From Rhizobium croatiense (GTDB lineage Bacteria; Pseudomonadota; Alphaproteobacteria; Rhizobiales; Rhizobiaceae), in assembly GCF_019793465.1 (NCBI RefSeq), contig NZ_JAILYJ010000003.1, positions 248,001 through 312,000 of the forward strand: DNA of 64,000 bases, read 5' to 3'. Positions 47,523-56,302 of this stretch are shown in pieces (position 1 is the first letter of the stretch; each line of letters starts with the position of its first letter). A program made the position numbers and the translations under genes. Below the pieces are notes generated by a model. That model searched no databases. It saw only the letters and a list, made by a program, of their open reading frames with translations, and was not told where the DNA came from.

Positions 47523-48896
47523 TCAGGCGAGAACGCGTTTCAACACGGGCACGAAGCGCACGACGATCTGGTCGAAGGCGATCATGACGACAATGGCAAG
47601 CCCGCTCATCGGGAAGGCGACGGCGAAGATTGCGGTAATCACCCACAGGCCGTAGTAGACCGAGCGCCTTGGCGGCATGGGTGGCACGCCGAGCCGGCCC
47701 ACCGGTCGCCGTTTCCACCACATGACGACTGCTGTCACGCAGCTGAGCACAATGGCCTGGCAGGTTGCGAGCATCAGCAACTGGTTGAAACGCCCCCATT
47801 CCTGTCCCTGGTGGACATTGATACCCCATTCGATCGCCTTGCCGAGCAACGGATATTGGTTGAAGCCGATATCGATCAGCGGTTTGCCGGAATACTGGTC
47901 GATATGGATGGTCCGTTCGTCGGCGAGATCGTCGGGATAGAGCGAGGCGGTATAGACGCCGGTCGCGTCGGAGGGGATCGCCATGTCGAAACCCGGCGCC
48001 ATGCCCAGCTGCTCGGCGATCTCCACGGCCCTGTCGAGGCCGATCGGTTTGGCCGATTGCGCTATGGCTATATCAGAAAGCGGAACCGGCGCTTTCTCGA
48101 CGATCCAGCCGCTCTTCGGCAGGATGTCCTCGGTGACTTTCTGCGACTTCGGCACGTCGTCCCAGAGCTGGACGGGATAGCCGAGCCCGTGTTCGGTCAG
48201 CCAGGCATTGGCGTTTGCGCCCCAATAGCCCGACCATGGCATGCCTGTGATCGCCAGGAAGAAGATCAGCAGGCCGGCAAAAGCCCCTGTCACCGCATGC
48301 AGGTCACGCCAGAAAACCCGGCGGCCCGGCGTTCCCCGCACGCTGACGACGCCACCCGTTTGGCGGCGCGGCCACCAGAGATAGATGCCGGTCGCGACCA
48401 GCACCATGGCAAAGCCGCCGGCAATCTCGATCAGCCGGTTCGCCGCCTTGCCAAAATAGGCAAGGCTGTGGATGCGCTTGACGACATAATTGAACTCGTC
48501 GGTCGATCCGACCACATCGAGCACCTTGCCGTCATAGGGATTGACGAAGACAAGCATCGCGCCGGCATTGCCGGCGACGGTGACGATGGCCGATCGTTCG
48601 GGTCCGGCCGGGTTCTTGTAGGAGGTCGCCGTCGAGCCCGGCTCGGCGGCGGCCGCAATCTCGGCGAGCCGTTCCGCCGGCAGCGTGTCGCCTGCCGGCT
48701 CGACAATGTAGCGGTGGGCGAAGACGGTGCTGTTGATCTCGTCCTTGAAGAGATAAAGCGATCCGGTCACGGCCAGATTGAGCATGAAGGGAATGACGAG
48801 AAGCCCGGCAAAGAAATGCCAGCGCCAGATGGCGCGGTAGAGCGAAGCGCCGCTGGCGGCGTGCTGCGCCGGTTCGGCGGCAGTAATGGTCGACAT
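47523..48896 (-). CDS. PepSY-associated transmembrane helix protein
   Basis: This 457-residue inner-membrane protein has four or five spans. The first, WRWHFFAGLLVIPFMLNLAV, follows a short cytoplasmic start. A PepSY-type periplasmic loop follows with YVVKRIHSLAYFG. Two more spans have GGFAMVLVATGIYLWWPRR and LHAVTGAFAGLLIFFLAITG, with His residues able to bind heme or metal. The family reduces siderophore-bound iron or assists copper uptake. The gene starts at ATG 48896; a longer open frame upstream lacks similarity. It belongs with its two small neighbours. Confidence 0.9.
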   Translation of the reverse strand: MSTITAAEPAQHAASGASLYRAIWRWHFFAGLLVIPFMLNLAVTGSLYLFKDEINSTVFAHRYIVEPAGDTLPAERLAEIAAAAEPGSTATSYKNPAGPERSAIVTVAGNAGAMLVFVNPYDGKVLDVVGSTDEFNYVVKRIHSLAYFGKAANRLIEIAGGFAMVLVATGIYLWWPRRQTGGVVSVRGTPGRRVFWRDLHAVTGAFAGLLIFFLAITGMPWSGYWGANANAWLTEHGLGYPVQLWDDVPKSQKVTEDILPKSGWIVEKAPVPLSDIAIAQSAKPIGLDRAVEIAEQLGMAPGFDMAIPSDATGVYTASLYPDDLADERTIHIDQYSGKPLIDIGFNQYPLLGKAIEWGINVHQGQEWGRFNQLLMLATCQAIVLSCVTAVVMWWKRRPVGRLGVPPMPPRRSVYYGLWVITAIFAVAFPMSGLAIVVMIAFDQIVVRFVPVLKRVLA

Positions 48897-48985
48897 GAGA
48901 ATGGATCCGTATCCACGGGCGACTGCTGGAGCGCAGCTCGGCCGGCGTTGAAAGGCGTGTCGCGGTATCTGCCGCAACACGGAGT

Positions 48986-49408
48986 TCAGGCAGGGATCGG
49001 ATCGGAAGGGGGAGCGCGCGGGCCGGTATTCGGCGGAAAGAGCTGACGATGGAAGGCTTCGGCCCGGATCGGCAATTCGACCGCAACCGCAAAGCCGATC
49101 GGCGCGCCGGCCACATCCGCCGGCGCCGGCAGCAGCGTGGCGGCGCCGATCCGGCAGGCTTCGCAGCCATGCGAATGCGTCTTGTCGTGCTTGCCGGTGC
49201 CGGATTTGTCGGTGCCTGACTCATCCGTGACGGTCACGCAAAGCGTCGGCAGGCTCCCGTCCGGAAGGATGTATTGAGCGAGCTCGGCCGGATCGAACGT
49301 GCCGGCGGCTGAGGCGGGAGTTTGATGGGCGAACCCGACGAAGACAAGCGCGACGGCGCACAGGATGCGCAGTGCCCATTGTTCGATGTGTTTCGCCCGC
49401 CTGATCAA
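48986..49408 (-). CDS. DUF2946-like small exported protein
   Basis: This 140-residue protein has a hydrophobic N-terminal segment (WALRILCAVALVFVGFAH) that could be a signal peptide, cleaved near ASAAG. The later SHGCEACRIGAATLLPAP matches the conserved Cys-x2-Cys end of DUF2946 proteins, a family often encoded beside TonB/copper uptake genes. A TTG at 49408 is preferred because GAGGGAAA lies 3-4 bases before it and the hydrophobic segment follows; a TTG at 49468 is also open. The pair of Cys could bind a metal. Confidence 0.65.
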   Translation of the reverse strand: MIRRAKHIEQWALRILCAVALVFVGFAHQTPASAAGTFDPAELAQYILPDGSLPTLCVTVTDESGTDKSGTGKHDKTHSHGCEACRIGAATLLPAPADVAGAPIGFAVAVELPIRAEAFHRQLFPPNTGPRAPPSDPIPA

Positions 49409-49522
49409 ATTTCCCTCTCGGATCGCGCCGATTGCCCGCTTGATAAACGCCGGCCCGCTGACAATCAATGCGTCACTTTTGCGGGGCCGCTCGTCGGCCG
49501 GTCCGGGGGCGACAAGACGGGG

Positions 49523-51337
49523 TCAGGCGTCGGCCGTAGCGTCCGCGGTGTCCGCCAGCGGATCGTCCTCGAAGGGATCGGCGGCGCGTTTCGGTTTGAC
49601 CAGCGGTTCCGGACGCACCGGGTGGGAAAACAGCATGTCGCGTCCGGCCTGCAGTCCTTCGGAGACCTGCAGGGCAAGCCGCGCCTCGTCGCGCTTGCGG
49701 ATATCCTCGCCGATCTCATAGGCGTCGACCTCGGCGACGCCAAGCGCTTCCAGCGTCCGCCGTCCGAAGAGCAGGCCCGATTCCAGCGTTTCGCGCAGTT
49801 CGAAATCGACGCCCTTGTTGCGCAGCTCGATCGAATGGATGCGGTCGTAGGAGCGCACATAGAGCCTGGTGTGCGGATAGTCGGCCTGCACCAGTTCCAC
49901 CACCTTGTCGGTGATCTCCTTCTTCTGCGTGCAGACGAGCACGATCTTTGCCCGATCGATGCCGGCCGAGCGCAGCACGTCCTTGCGCATGCCGTCGCCG
50001 AAATAGATGCGGAAGCCGAAGGAGGAGGCCTGGCGGATGCGGTCGGCGGAAAAATCGATGACGGTGACGCTGCGCCCGCCGGCAAGCAGGATCTGGGCGG
50101 CGATCTGGCCGAAACGCGAGAAGCCGACCATCAGCACGTCGGCGCCCGCACCATCGAAATCCTCGTCGAGCTCCTCCCGGGCGTCGCCGCTGAGCAGCCG
50201 CTTCGAAAGTGCCGCTCCGATCGGTGTCAGCGCCATGGAGAGCGTGACGATCGCCACCAGTAGCGATGCCGTGCTCGTCGACATCAGCCCGGCCGCACCC
50301 GCCGTTGTAAACAGCACGAAGCCGAATTCGCCGCCCTGCGGCAGCAGGAAGGCGATGCGGATCGCGTCATCGTGCGGCGAGCCGGAGATCCGGCAGAGCC
50401 CGTAGATGATGGTGGCCTTGACGGCCATGACGATCGGCACGGCGACGACGACGAAGAGCGCGTTGTCGAAGAGAACGTCAAGCTCCAGCGACAGACCGAC
50501 GGCGATGAAGAAGATGGCGAGCAGTACGCCGCGGAACGGCTCGATATCGGCCTCCAGCTCGTGCCGGTAGGAAGATTCGGCCAGCATCACGCCGGAGAGA
50601 AAGGCGCCCATCGCCATTGAAAGTCCGGCAAGCTGCATCAGGCTTGCCGATCCCATGACGACGAAGAGGGCGGCTGCGATCATTGCCTCGCGCGCGCCGG
50701 TGCGGGCGATGACCTGGAAGAGCGGCGTCAGCAGGTAGCGCCCGGCGACGACCATCGCCGCGACCGCGCCGACGGCCACCGCGAAATCGGTCAGCGGTGC
50801 GTTGCTGCCTTTGTCGCTGCCGTCGAGAACCGTGATCAGCGCCAACAGCGGCACGATCGCCAGGTCCTGGAACAAGAGCATCGAGAACGAACGCTGCCCG
50901 TATCTCGTATTGACGTCGCCATCGCCCTCGAGGATCTGCATGGCGAAGGCGGTCGAAGACAGCGCCAGGCCGAAGCCGGCGACGATGCTGCCGCGCCAGT
51001 CGAGCACTTCAGAAAACCAGGCAAGCGCGGTCAGCGCCAGCCCCGTCACCACCACCTGCGCCGTGCCGAGGCCGAAAATGTCGCGCCGCATCTGCCAGAG
51101 GCGGCTGGGCTTCAATTCCAGCCCGATGATGAACAGCAGGAAGACGACGCCGAGCTCGGCGACGCCGAGAATCTGTTCGCCGTCGGTGATGCCGTGGAAA
51201 ACAGGACCGATGACGATGCCGGCAGCGAGATAGCCGAGGACGGTGCCGAGCCCGAGCTTCTTGAAGATCGGAGCGGCGACCACCGCGCCGCCGAGCAGCA
51301 GGATCGTTTCGGAAAAAAGGTCATTGGGTGCTGACAT
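49523..51337 (-). CDS. KefB-type potassium/proton antiporter
   Basis: This 604-residue CPA2-family transporter has about 12 membrane helices over residues 5-390, with the polar segments GFGLALSSTAFAMQIL and LPQGGEFGFVLF, and a cytoplasmic TrkA-N (RCK) domain at about 405-520 whose NAD-binding start is VLMVGFSRFGQIAAQIL. E. coli KefB has 601 residues. Such channels are gated by glutathione in enterobacteria; that is not shown here. The long acidic end (DPFEDDPLADTADATADA) is not in KefB. The ATG at 51337 follows a weak ribosome binding site; the frame is open upstream. It diverges from pmbA. Confidence 0.93.
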   Translation of the reverse strand: MSAPNDLFSETILLLGGAVVAAPIFKKLGLGTVLGYLAAGIVIGPVFHGITDGEQILGVAELGVVFLLFIIGLELKPSRLWQMRRDIFGLGTAQVVVTGLALTALAWFSEVLDWRGSIVAGFGLALSSTAFAMQILEGDGDVNTRYGQRSFSMLLFQDLAIVPLLALITVLDGSDKGSNAPLTDFAVAVGAVAAMVVAGRYLLTPLFQVIARTGAREAMIAAALFVVMGSASLMQLAGLSMAMGAFLSGVMLAESSYRHELEADIEPFRGVLLAIFFIAVGLSLELDVLFDNALFVVVAVPIVMAVKATIIYGLCRISGSPHDDAIRIAFLLPQGGEFGFVLFTTAGAAGLMSTSTASLLVAIVTLSMALTPIGAALSKRLLSGDAREELDEDFDGAGADVLMVGFSRFGQIAAQILLAGGRSVTVIDFSADRIRQASSFGFRIYFGDGMRKDVLRSAGIDRAKIVLVCTQKKEITDKVVELVQADYPHTRLYVRSYDRIHSIELRNKGVDFELRETLESGLLFGRRTLEALGVAEVDAYEIGEDIRKRDEARLALQVSEGLQAGRDMLFSHPVRPEPLVKPKRAADPFEDDPLADTADATADA

Positions 51338-51456
51338 GCTGGCGATTTCTTTCAGGTGGCGGGAAACATCCGGCAGCCCTGATAAAGAATCGGCGGCGGC
51401 GGCCTTGATGCTTGGGAGAGTGCACAATAAATGGAAGCCGAAGGAAAGGCCAAATC

Positions 51457-52803
51457 ATGTCCTCTGAAATCGACTCCTCGACACTTCTTTCCCGCGCAAG
51501 TCAATTGATCGATCTGGCAAGGAAGGCAGGGGCCGACGCCGCCGACGCCGTCGTCGTTCGCTCGCGGTCGCAATCGGTCAGCGTCCGTCTTGGCAAGGTC
51601 GAGGGAACGGAATCCTCCGAAAGCGATGATTTTTCTCTGCGCGTCTTCATCGGCAAACGCGTCGCCAGCGTTTCGGCCAATCCGGGCTTCCATCTGCAGG
51701 CGCTTGCCGAACGCGCCGTCGCCATGGCCAGGGTTTCCCCGGAGGATCCCTTCGCCTGCCTCGCCGATGAGGCGAGCCTTGCGAAATCCTATCCCGACCT
51801 GCAATTGTTCGATGCCACCGAGGTGTCCTCCGAGATGCTGCGCGAGGCAGCCCTTGCCGCCGAGGCGGCGGCTCTTGCGGTCAAGGGTGTGACCAATTCC
51901 TCCGGCGCCGCCGCATCCGCCGGCATGGGCGGCCTTGTCCTCGCCACCTCGCACGGTTTTGCGGGCAGCTATATGGGTTCCCGTTTCGGCCATTCCGTCA
52001 GCGTCATCGCCGGCGAAGGCACCGGCATGGAACGCGACTATGATTTCGACACCCGCCTCTATTATGCCGAGCTCGACGACCCCGCCGACATCGGCCGCCG
52101 TGCCGGCGAACGGGTGGTGAAGCGTATCAATCCGCGCCAGGTGCCGACCGGCAAGAACGTCACCGTCATCTTCGACCCGCGTATCGCCCGCGGCTTCGTC
52201 GGCCATATCGCCGGCGCGATCAATGGCGCCGCCGTCGCCCGCAAGACCAGCTTCCTGCGCGACAGGATGGGTCAGCAGGTGCTGAAGTCGGGCCTGTCGA
52301 TCACCGACGATCCGCTGATCGTGCGCGGCCCCGCCTCGCGGCCCTTCGACGGCGAAGGTGTATCCGGCGAGCGGCTGGTGATGATCGAGGACGGTGTTCT
52401 GAAGCACTGGTTCCTTTCGACCTCGACCGGCCGCGAGCTCGGACTTGAAACGAATGGCCGCGGCGTGCGCGGCGGCACCGCCGTTTCGCCGTCCTCCACC
52501 AACCTCGCCCTCGAACCCGGCGACATCTCGCCGGAGGAACTGATCCGCAGCGTCGGCAACGGCTTTTACGTCACCGAATTGATCGGCCACGGCGTCAACA
52601 TGATCACCGGCGAATACAGCCGCGGCGCCACCGGCTTCTGGATCGAGAACGGCGAACTGACCTTCCCGGTGTCGGAGGTGACGATCGCCTCGAACCTCAA
52701 GGACATGTTCATGCGCCTGACGCCGGCAAACGACATCGACCGCAAGTTCGGCGTCGCCGCACCGACCTTCGCCATCGAAGGCATGACGCTCGCAGGACAG
52801 TGA
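51457..52803 (+). CDS. pmbA: TldD/PmbA family metalloprotease, PmbA-like
   Basis: This 448-residue protein belongs to the TldD/PmbA family of metalloproteases. It has the N-terminal segment with SVRLGKVEGTESSES, the central GTGMERDYDFDTR block and the C-terminal ELIGHGVNMITGEYSRGATG. It lacks the HExxxH zinc-binding motif of TldD, as expected for PmbA, which needs TldD as partner. The pair matures modified peptides and degrades antitoxins in E. coli. AAGGAAAGG precedes the ATG at 51457. cysQ starts 28 bases after it. Confidence 0.92.
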   Translation: MSSEIDSSTLLSRASQLIDLARKAGADAADAVVVRSRSQSVSVRLGKVEGTESSESDDFSLRVFIGKRVASVSANPGFHLQALAERAVAMARVSPEDPFACLADEASLAKSYPDLQLFDATEVSSEMLREAALAAEAAALAVKGVTNSSGAAASAGMGGLVLATSHGFAGSYMGSRFGHSVSVIAGEGTGMERDYDFDTRLYYAELDDPADIGRRAGERVVKRINPRQVPTGKNVTVIFDPRIARGFVGHIAGAINGAAVARKTSFLRDRMGQQVLKSGLSITDDPLIVRGPASRPFDGEGVSGERLVMIEDGVLKHWFLSTSTGRELGLETNGRGVRGGTAVSPSSTNLALEPGDISPEELIRSVGNGFYVTELIGHGVNMITGEYSRGATGFWIENGELTFPVSEVTIASNLKDMFMRLTPANDIDRKFGVAAPTFAIEGMTLAGQ

Positions 52804-52831
52804 AATAGGGCAGAAGGAAACGATTGACGCG

Positions 52832-53641
52832 ATGAGCGATAGGGAAAAGCTCCGCTGGCAGGGCGATCTCGCCTTGATCACCGAGGCTGCGAGGGAGGCC
52901 GGCGCGGTCGCCTTCGGCTTCTTCAACCAGTCTCCCGAGGTCTGGTGGAAGAATGACGATCGCTCTCCCGTCAGCGCCGCCGATTTCGCCGCCAACAAGA
53001 CGCTGGAATCGATCCTGCGCAAGGCGCGACCGGATTATGGCTGGCTGTCTGAAGAAACCGACGACGATGCCGACCGCCTGGGGCGCGAGACGCTGTTCAT
53101 CATCGATCCGATCGACGGCACACGCGCCTTCCTCGGCGGGCAGAAGGTCTGGTGCGTCAGCGTCGCGGTCGTGCATCGCGGCCGCCCGGTCGCCGGCGTG
53201 CTCTACGCCCCGGCGCTCGAAGAGCTTTACGAAGCCGTCGAGGGCGGCCCGGCGCTGAAGAACGGCGTACCCATCACCGTTTCGGCCGCCCTGCCGGAGG
53301 AGATGCGCCGGCTGGCGATCGGCGAAGATCTGTTGAAGACCTTTCCCCCGGCGTTTCGCGAACAAGTGAGGCGCGAGAAATACATTCCCTCGCTTGCCTA
53401 TCGCATTGCCATGGTGGCGGACGGACGGCTCGACGGCACGTTCGTCAAGGGCAATTCGCATGATTGGGACCTTGCCGCCGCCGATCTGATCCTGGCTTGC
53501 GCCGGCGGCCGCCTCGTCGATCTCGACGGAAATCCGCTCGTCTACAATCGCGCCGAAGTCACCCACAAGGTGCTGTGTGCGGCGCCGGCGCCGCGCATCG
53601 AAGAGTTCCTCGCGGCCTTTGCCGGGCGACGAGACAGTTGA
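52832..53641 (+). CDS. cysQ: 3'(2'),5'-bisphosphate nucleotidase (CysQ) or inositol monophosphatase
   Basis: This 269-residue protein belongs to the Mg-dependent inositol-phosphatase superfamily. The metal ligands are visible in WLSEETDDD near residue 70 and DPIDGTRAFLGG near 92, and the second signature WDLAAADLILACAGG near 212. In this genomic position and with this sequence, 3'-phosphoadenosine-5'-phosphate hydrolysis is the likely activity; inositol monophosphatase is the alternative. It lies 28 bases after pmbA. Confidence 0.88.
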   Translation: MSDREKLRWQGDLALITEAAREAGAVAFGFFNQSPEVWWKNDDRSPVSAADFAANKTLESILRKARPDYGWLSEETDDDADRLGRETLFIIDPIDGTRAFLGGQKVWCVSVAVVHRGRPVAGVLYAPALEELYEAVEGGPALKNGVPITVSAALPEEMRRLAIGEDLLKTFPPAFREQVRREKYIPSLAYRIAMVADGRLDGTFVKGNSHDWDLAAADLILACAGGRLVDLDGNPLVYNRAEVTHKVLCAAPAPRIEEFLAAFAGRRDS

Positions 53642-53681
53642 CGTTTCCGTCAAAATCCCGCAGATGGGGTGGCGGAGGAGA

Positions 53682-53708
53682 ATGGGCAGAAAGAGAACAA
53701 GAAAATGA
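53682..53708 (+). other. Possible eight-codon leader frame before DUF4170
   Basis: ATG at 53682 is preceded by GGCGGAGGAGA, a strong Shine-Dalgarno sequence 4-6 bases away. The frame encodes MGRKRTRK and stops with TGA at 53706-53708. That stop overlaps the ATG at 53705 of the next gene as ATGA. It could be a translated leader that delivers ribosomes to DUF4170. It is too short for similarity to help. Confidence 0.35.
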
Positions 53709-53953
53709 CTGAGTCCGGTGACAAGAAGCAGCTTTTGCATCTCGTTTTTGGCGGCGAACTGGAAAGCCTCGATGACGTCCAGTTCCGTGACCTGAAGGGT
53801 CTCGATATCGTCGGCATCTTTCCCGATTATGCCACGGCGCTGACGGCCTGGAAGGCGAAGGCGCAGCAGACGGTCGACAATGCGCATATGCGCTATTTCA
53901 TTGTCCACATGCATCGTTTGCTCGATCCGCAGGAAAAGGCCGGCGGCCACTGA
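53705..53953 (+). CDS. DUF4170 domain protein
   Basis: This 82-residue protein carries the core HLVFGGELESLDDVQFRDLK and the later AHMRYFIVHMHRLLDP of DUF4170, an alphaproteobacterial family of unknown function often encoded between the cysQ/IMPase gene and waaA. The ATG at 53705 has only a weak AAAGAG upstream, whereas a GTG at 53669 in the same frame would add 12 residues. A leader frame overlapping the start may help initiation. Its constant place beside waaA suggests an envelope or Kdo-linked role (inference). Confidence 0.85.
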   Translation: MTESGDKKQLLHLVFGGELESLDDVQFRDLKGLDIVGIFPDYATALTAWKAKAQQTVDNAHMRYFIVHMHRLLDPQEKAGGH

Positions 53954-54136
53954 CCTCGGCCATCGTTCTGCGCCAAGTGCCGGCGGCCGCCATCGGTCGC
54001 GCCGGGCTTCGTGCATCGGCCGTCCGTCGATCCGGATCGTTTGACGCATTCTGAACAAATTAATCGGCCATTTCGGCCGCAACGATAATCAGGGAATGGG
54101 TTTGATGTCGATCGTCTTGGATCGGAGGCTGGCGCA

Positions 54137-55456
54137 ATGAGCTCCCGGATGGCGCGGTTCGGTCTGAGCGCATATCGTCTGGCGGGAACCGTAGCCTCTC
54201 CTGTCGTCGGCCTTTATATCACCTACCGCACGGCCAAGGGCAAGGAAGACCGCGCGCGCCGCCTGGAACGCTTCGGCTATCCGAGCGCCAACCGGCCGCA
54301 GGGCCCGCTCGTCTGGTTTCATGCCGCAAGTGTGGGCGAAACCAATGCCGTCATTCCGCTGATCCGCGAAATCCGCCGCCGCGATATCCACGTCATTCTG
54401 ACGACCGGCACTATCACCTCGGCCAGGCTCGCCGCCGAGCGCCTCGGCGATGAAGCGATCCATCAATATGTCCCGCTCGACCTGAAACCGTCGGTCAGCC
54501 GCTTTCTCGATTATTGGCAGCCCGATTGCGCCATCATCGCCGAATCCGAGATCTGGCCGGCAACCGTGCTGGAGCTCGGCCGCCGCCGCATTCCGCAGAT
54601 CCTGATCAATGCCCGCATGTCGGACCGCTCCTTTGCCCGCTGGCGCCGCCGCCCATCGATTGCCGAAGCCCTGTTCGAAAATCTCGCCCTCGTCATCGCC
54701 CAGTCGGATATCGATGCCGAACGTTTCCGCGATCTCGGCGCCGTTCCCGTCATCACCTCGGGCAATCTCAAGGTCGATACCGACGCTCCGCCCTATGACA
54801 GCGCCGTCCTCGCCCGCTACAAGAAGCAGATCGGCGATCGCAAGACCTGGGCGGCGATTTCGACCTTCGACGGCGAGGAGAATGCCGCCGGCATCGTCCA
54901 TCGCGCCCTGAAGGAACGTGATCGCCAGTTGACGATCATCGTGCCGCGCCATCCCGAACGCAGCGACGAGATCGAGGCGGCTCTGGTCAAGCAGGGCCTC
55001 AAGGTCGCCCGCCGCACCCGCGACGACGTGCTGTCCGCCGATATCGATATTTTCCTCGGCGATACGATCGGTGAAATGGGCCTTTATCTTCGCCTGACGG
55101 AGATCGCCTTCGTCGGCCGTTCGCTGTTTGCCGAAGGCGGCCAGAACCCGCTGGAGCCGGCCATGCTTGGCTGCGCCATCCTCTCCGGCGGCAATGTGCA
55201 GAATTTCCGCGAGGCCTATCAGAAGCTCGCCCGCAGCGGCAGCGCCCGCATGGTGCGCGATACCGAAATGCTGGCCAAGGGCGTGCATTACCTTTTGATC
55301 AACGACGACGCCCGCCGCAAGATGATCGAAGCCGGCATCGCCACCGTGCACGAGATGCGCGGCGCGCTCACGGCGACGGTGAGGGGGCTGGAACCCTATA
55401 TCAATCCGCTGACGGTCAAGGCGCGCCTGCTGCCCAAAGCCGTCGCCCAGCTCTGA
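54137..55456 (+). CDS. waaA: 3-deoxy-D-manno-octulosonic acid transferase
   Basis: WaaA (KdtA), a GT30 glycosyltransferase at the cytoplasmic face of the inner membrane, transfers Kdo to the lipid IVA precursor. The 439-residue enzyme has an N-terminal anchor (RLAGTVASPVVGLYITYR) and the acceptor-domain motif VWFHAASVGETNAV near residue 59, then the GT-B donor domain with FVGRSLFAEGGQNPLEPA near 329. Length is normal. It lies 183 bases after DUF4170 and 9 bases before the HAD gene, followed by lpxK, so these form a lipid A-Kdo group. Confidence 0.97.
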   Translation: MSSRMARFGLSAYRLAGTVASPVVGLYITYRTAKGKEDRARRLERFGYPSANRPQGPLVWFHAASVGETNAVIPLIREIRRRDIHVILTTGTITSARLAAERLGDEAIHQYVPLDLKPSVSRFLDYWQPDCAIIAESEIWPATVLELGRRRIPQILINARMSDRSFARWRRRPSIAEALFENLALVIAQSDIDAERFRDLGAVPVITSGNLKVDTDAPPYDSAVLARYKKQIGDRKTWAAISTFDGEENAAGIVHRALKERDRQLTIIVPRHPERSDEIEAALVKQGLKVARRTRDDVLSADIDIFLGDTIGEMGLYLRLTEIAFVGRSLFAEGGQNPLEPAMLGCAILSGGNVQNFREAYQKLARSGSARMVRDTEMLAKGVHYLLINDDARRKMIEAGIATVHEMRGALTATVRGLEPYINPLTVKARLLPKAVAQL

Positions 55457-55465
55457 GGAGGCGCG

Positions 55466-56188
55466 ATGTCGGGCCCGGCGCGTATCAAAGGCATCCTCTT
55501 CGACAAGGACGGCACGTTGCTCGATTATGACGAGAGCTGGTTGCCGGTCAATCGCGAGCTTGCCCGCATCGCCGCCGAGGGCGATCCGCTTCTCGCAGAC
55601 CGGTTGCTTTTGGCTTGCGGCATGGATCCTCAGACCGGCCATATCGTTCCCGACAGCCTGCTCGCTGCCGGCAACACCCGCCAGATTGCCGAGGGGCTCG
55701 TCGCCGCCGGCTCGATGGTCGATGTCGGCGAATTGACGACCCGCCTCGACGATCTCTTTTCCGGCGCTGCCGAATTTTCCGTGCCGGTGACCGACCTCGC
55801 TGGCTTCTTCGCCAGGCTGCACCAGCGCGGCTTCAAGCTCGGCGTCGCCTCCAGCGACAATGAACGCTCGATCCGCCAGACCGCCGAACGCTTCGGTTTT
55901 GCCGGTTATGTCGATTACATCGCCGGCTATGACAGCGGCTTCGGCGTCAAGCCGGAACCCGGCATGGTGCTCGGCTTCTGCGCCGCGACCGGTCTTTTGC
56001 CGGAAGAGGTCGCGATCGTCGGCGACAACAATCATGATCTGCACATGGGCCTGAATGCCGGGACGGGGCTCAGGATCGCGGTGCTGACCGGCACCGGCTC
56101 GCGGGCCTCGCTTGCCGCCGCTGCCGATCATGTGCTCGACGATATCACCGCCATCGAGACATTGCTGCCGGACCTGCAGCCGGCCTAA
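55466..56188 (+). CDS. HAD family hydrolase, phosphoglycolate-phosphatase-like
   Basis: This 240-residue protein has motif 1 GILFDKDGTLLDYDESW at residue 9, motif 2 GVASSDNERS near 130 and motif 3 VAIVGDNNHDLHMG near 184, with a helical cap between. The sequence is of the Gph (phosphoglycolate phosphatase) type. Placement between waaA and lpxK suggests a lipopolysaccharide-precursor phosphatase as an alternative, but nothing in the sequence decides. It starts 9 bases after waaA. Confidence 0.9.
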   Translation: MSGPARIKGILFDKDGTLLDYDESWLPVNRELARIAAEGDPLLADRLLLACGMDPQTGHIVPDSLLAAGNTRQIAEGLVAAGSMVDVGELTTRLDDLFSGAAEFSVPVTDLAGFFARLHQRGFKLGVASSDNERSIRQTAERFGFAGYVDYIAGYDSGFGVKPEPGMVLGFCAATGLLPEEVAIVGDNNHDLHMGLNAGTGLRIAVLTGTGSRASLAAAADHVLDDITAIETLLPDLQPA

Positions 56189-56302
56189 CGCGTCGCCGTC
56201 TTGGCAAGGACTTGCATTTTCACCGGTTTTGGCTTCTCAATCCGGCCGGGTCGAAAAGCAAGGGGCCGGTTCTGAAGCCGGGCAGGGGAGCGGGACGGCA
56301 AG

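Noticed and set aside
54089..56131. Minus-strand open frame over waaA and the HAD gene
   Set aside because: Both plus-strand genes have full family motifs, and the minus-strand product looks like nothing known.
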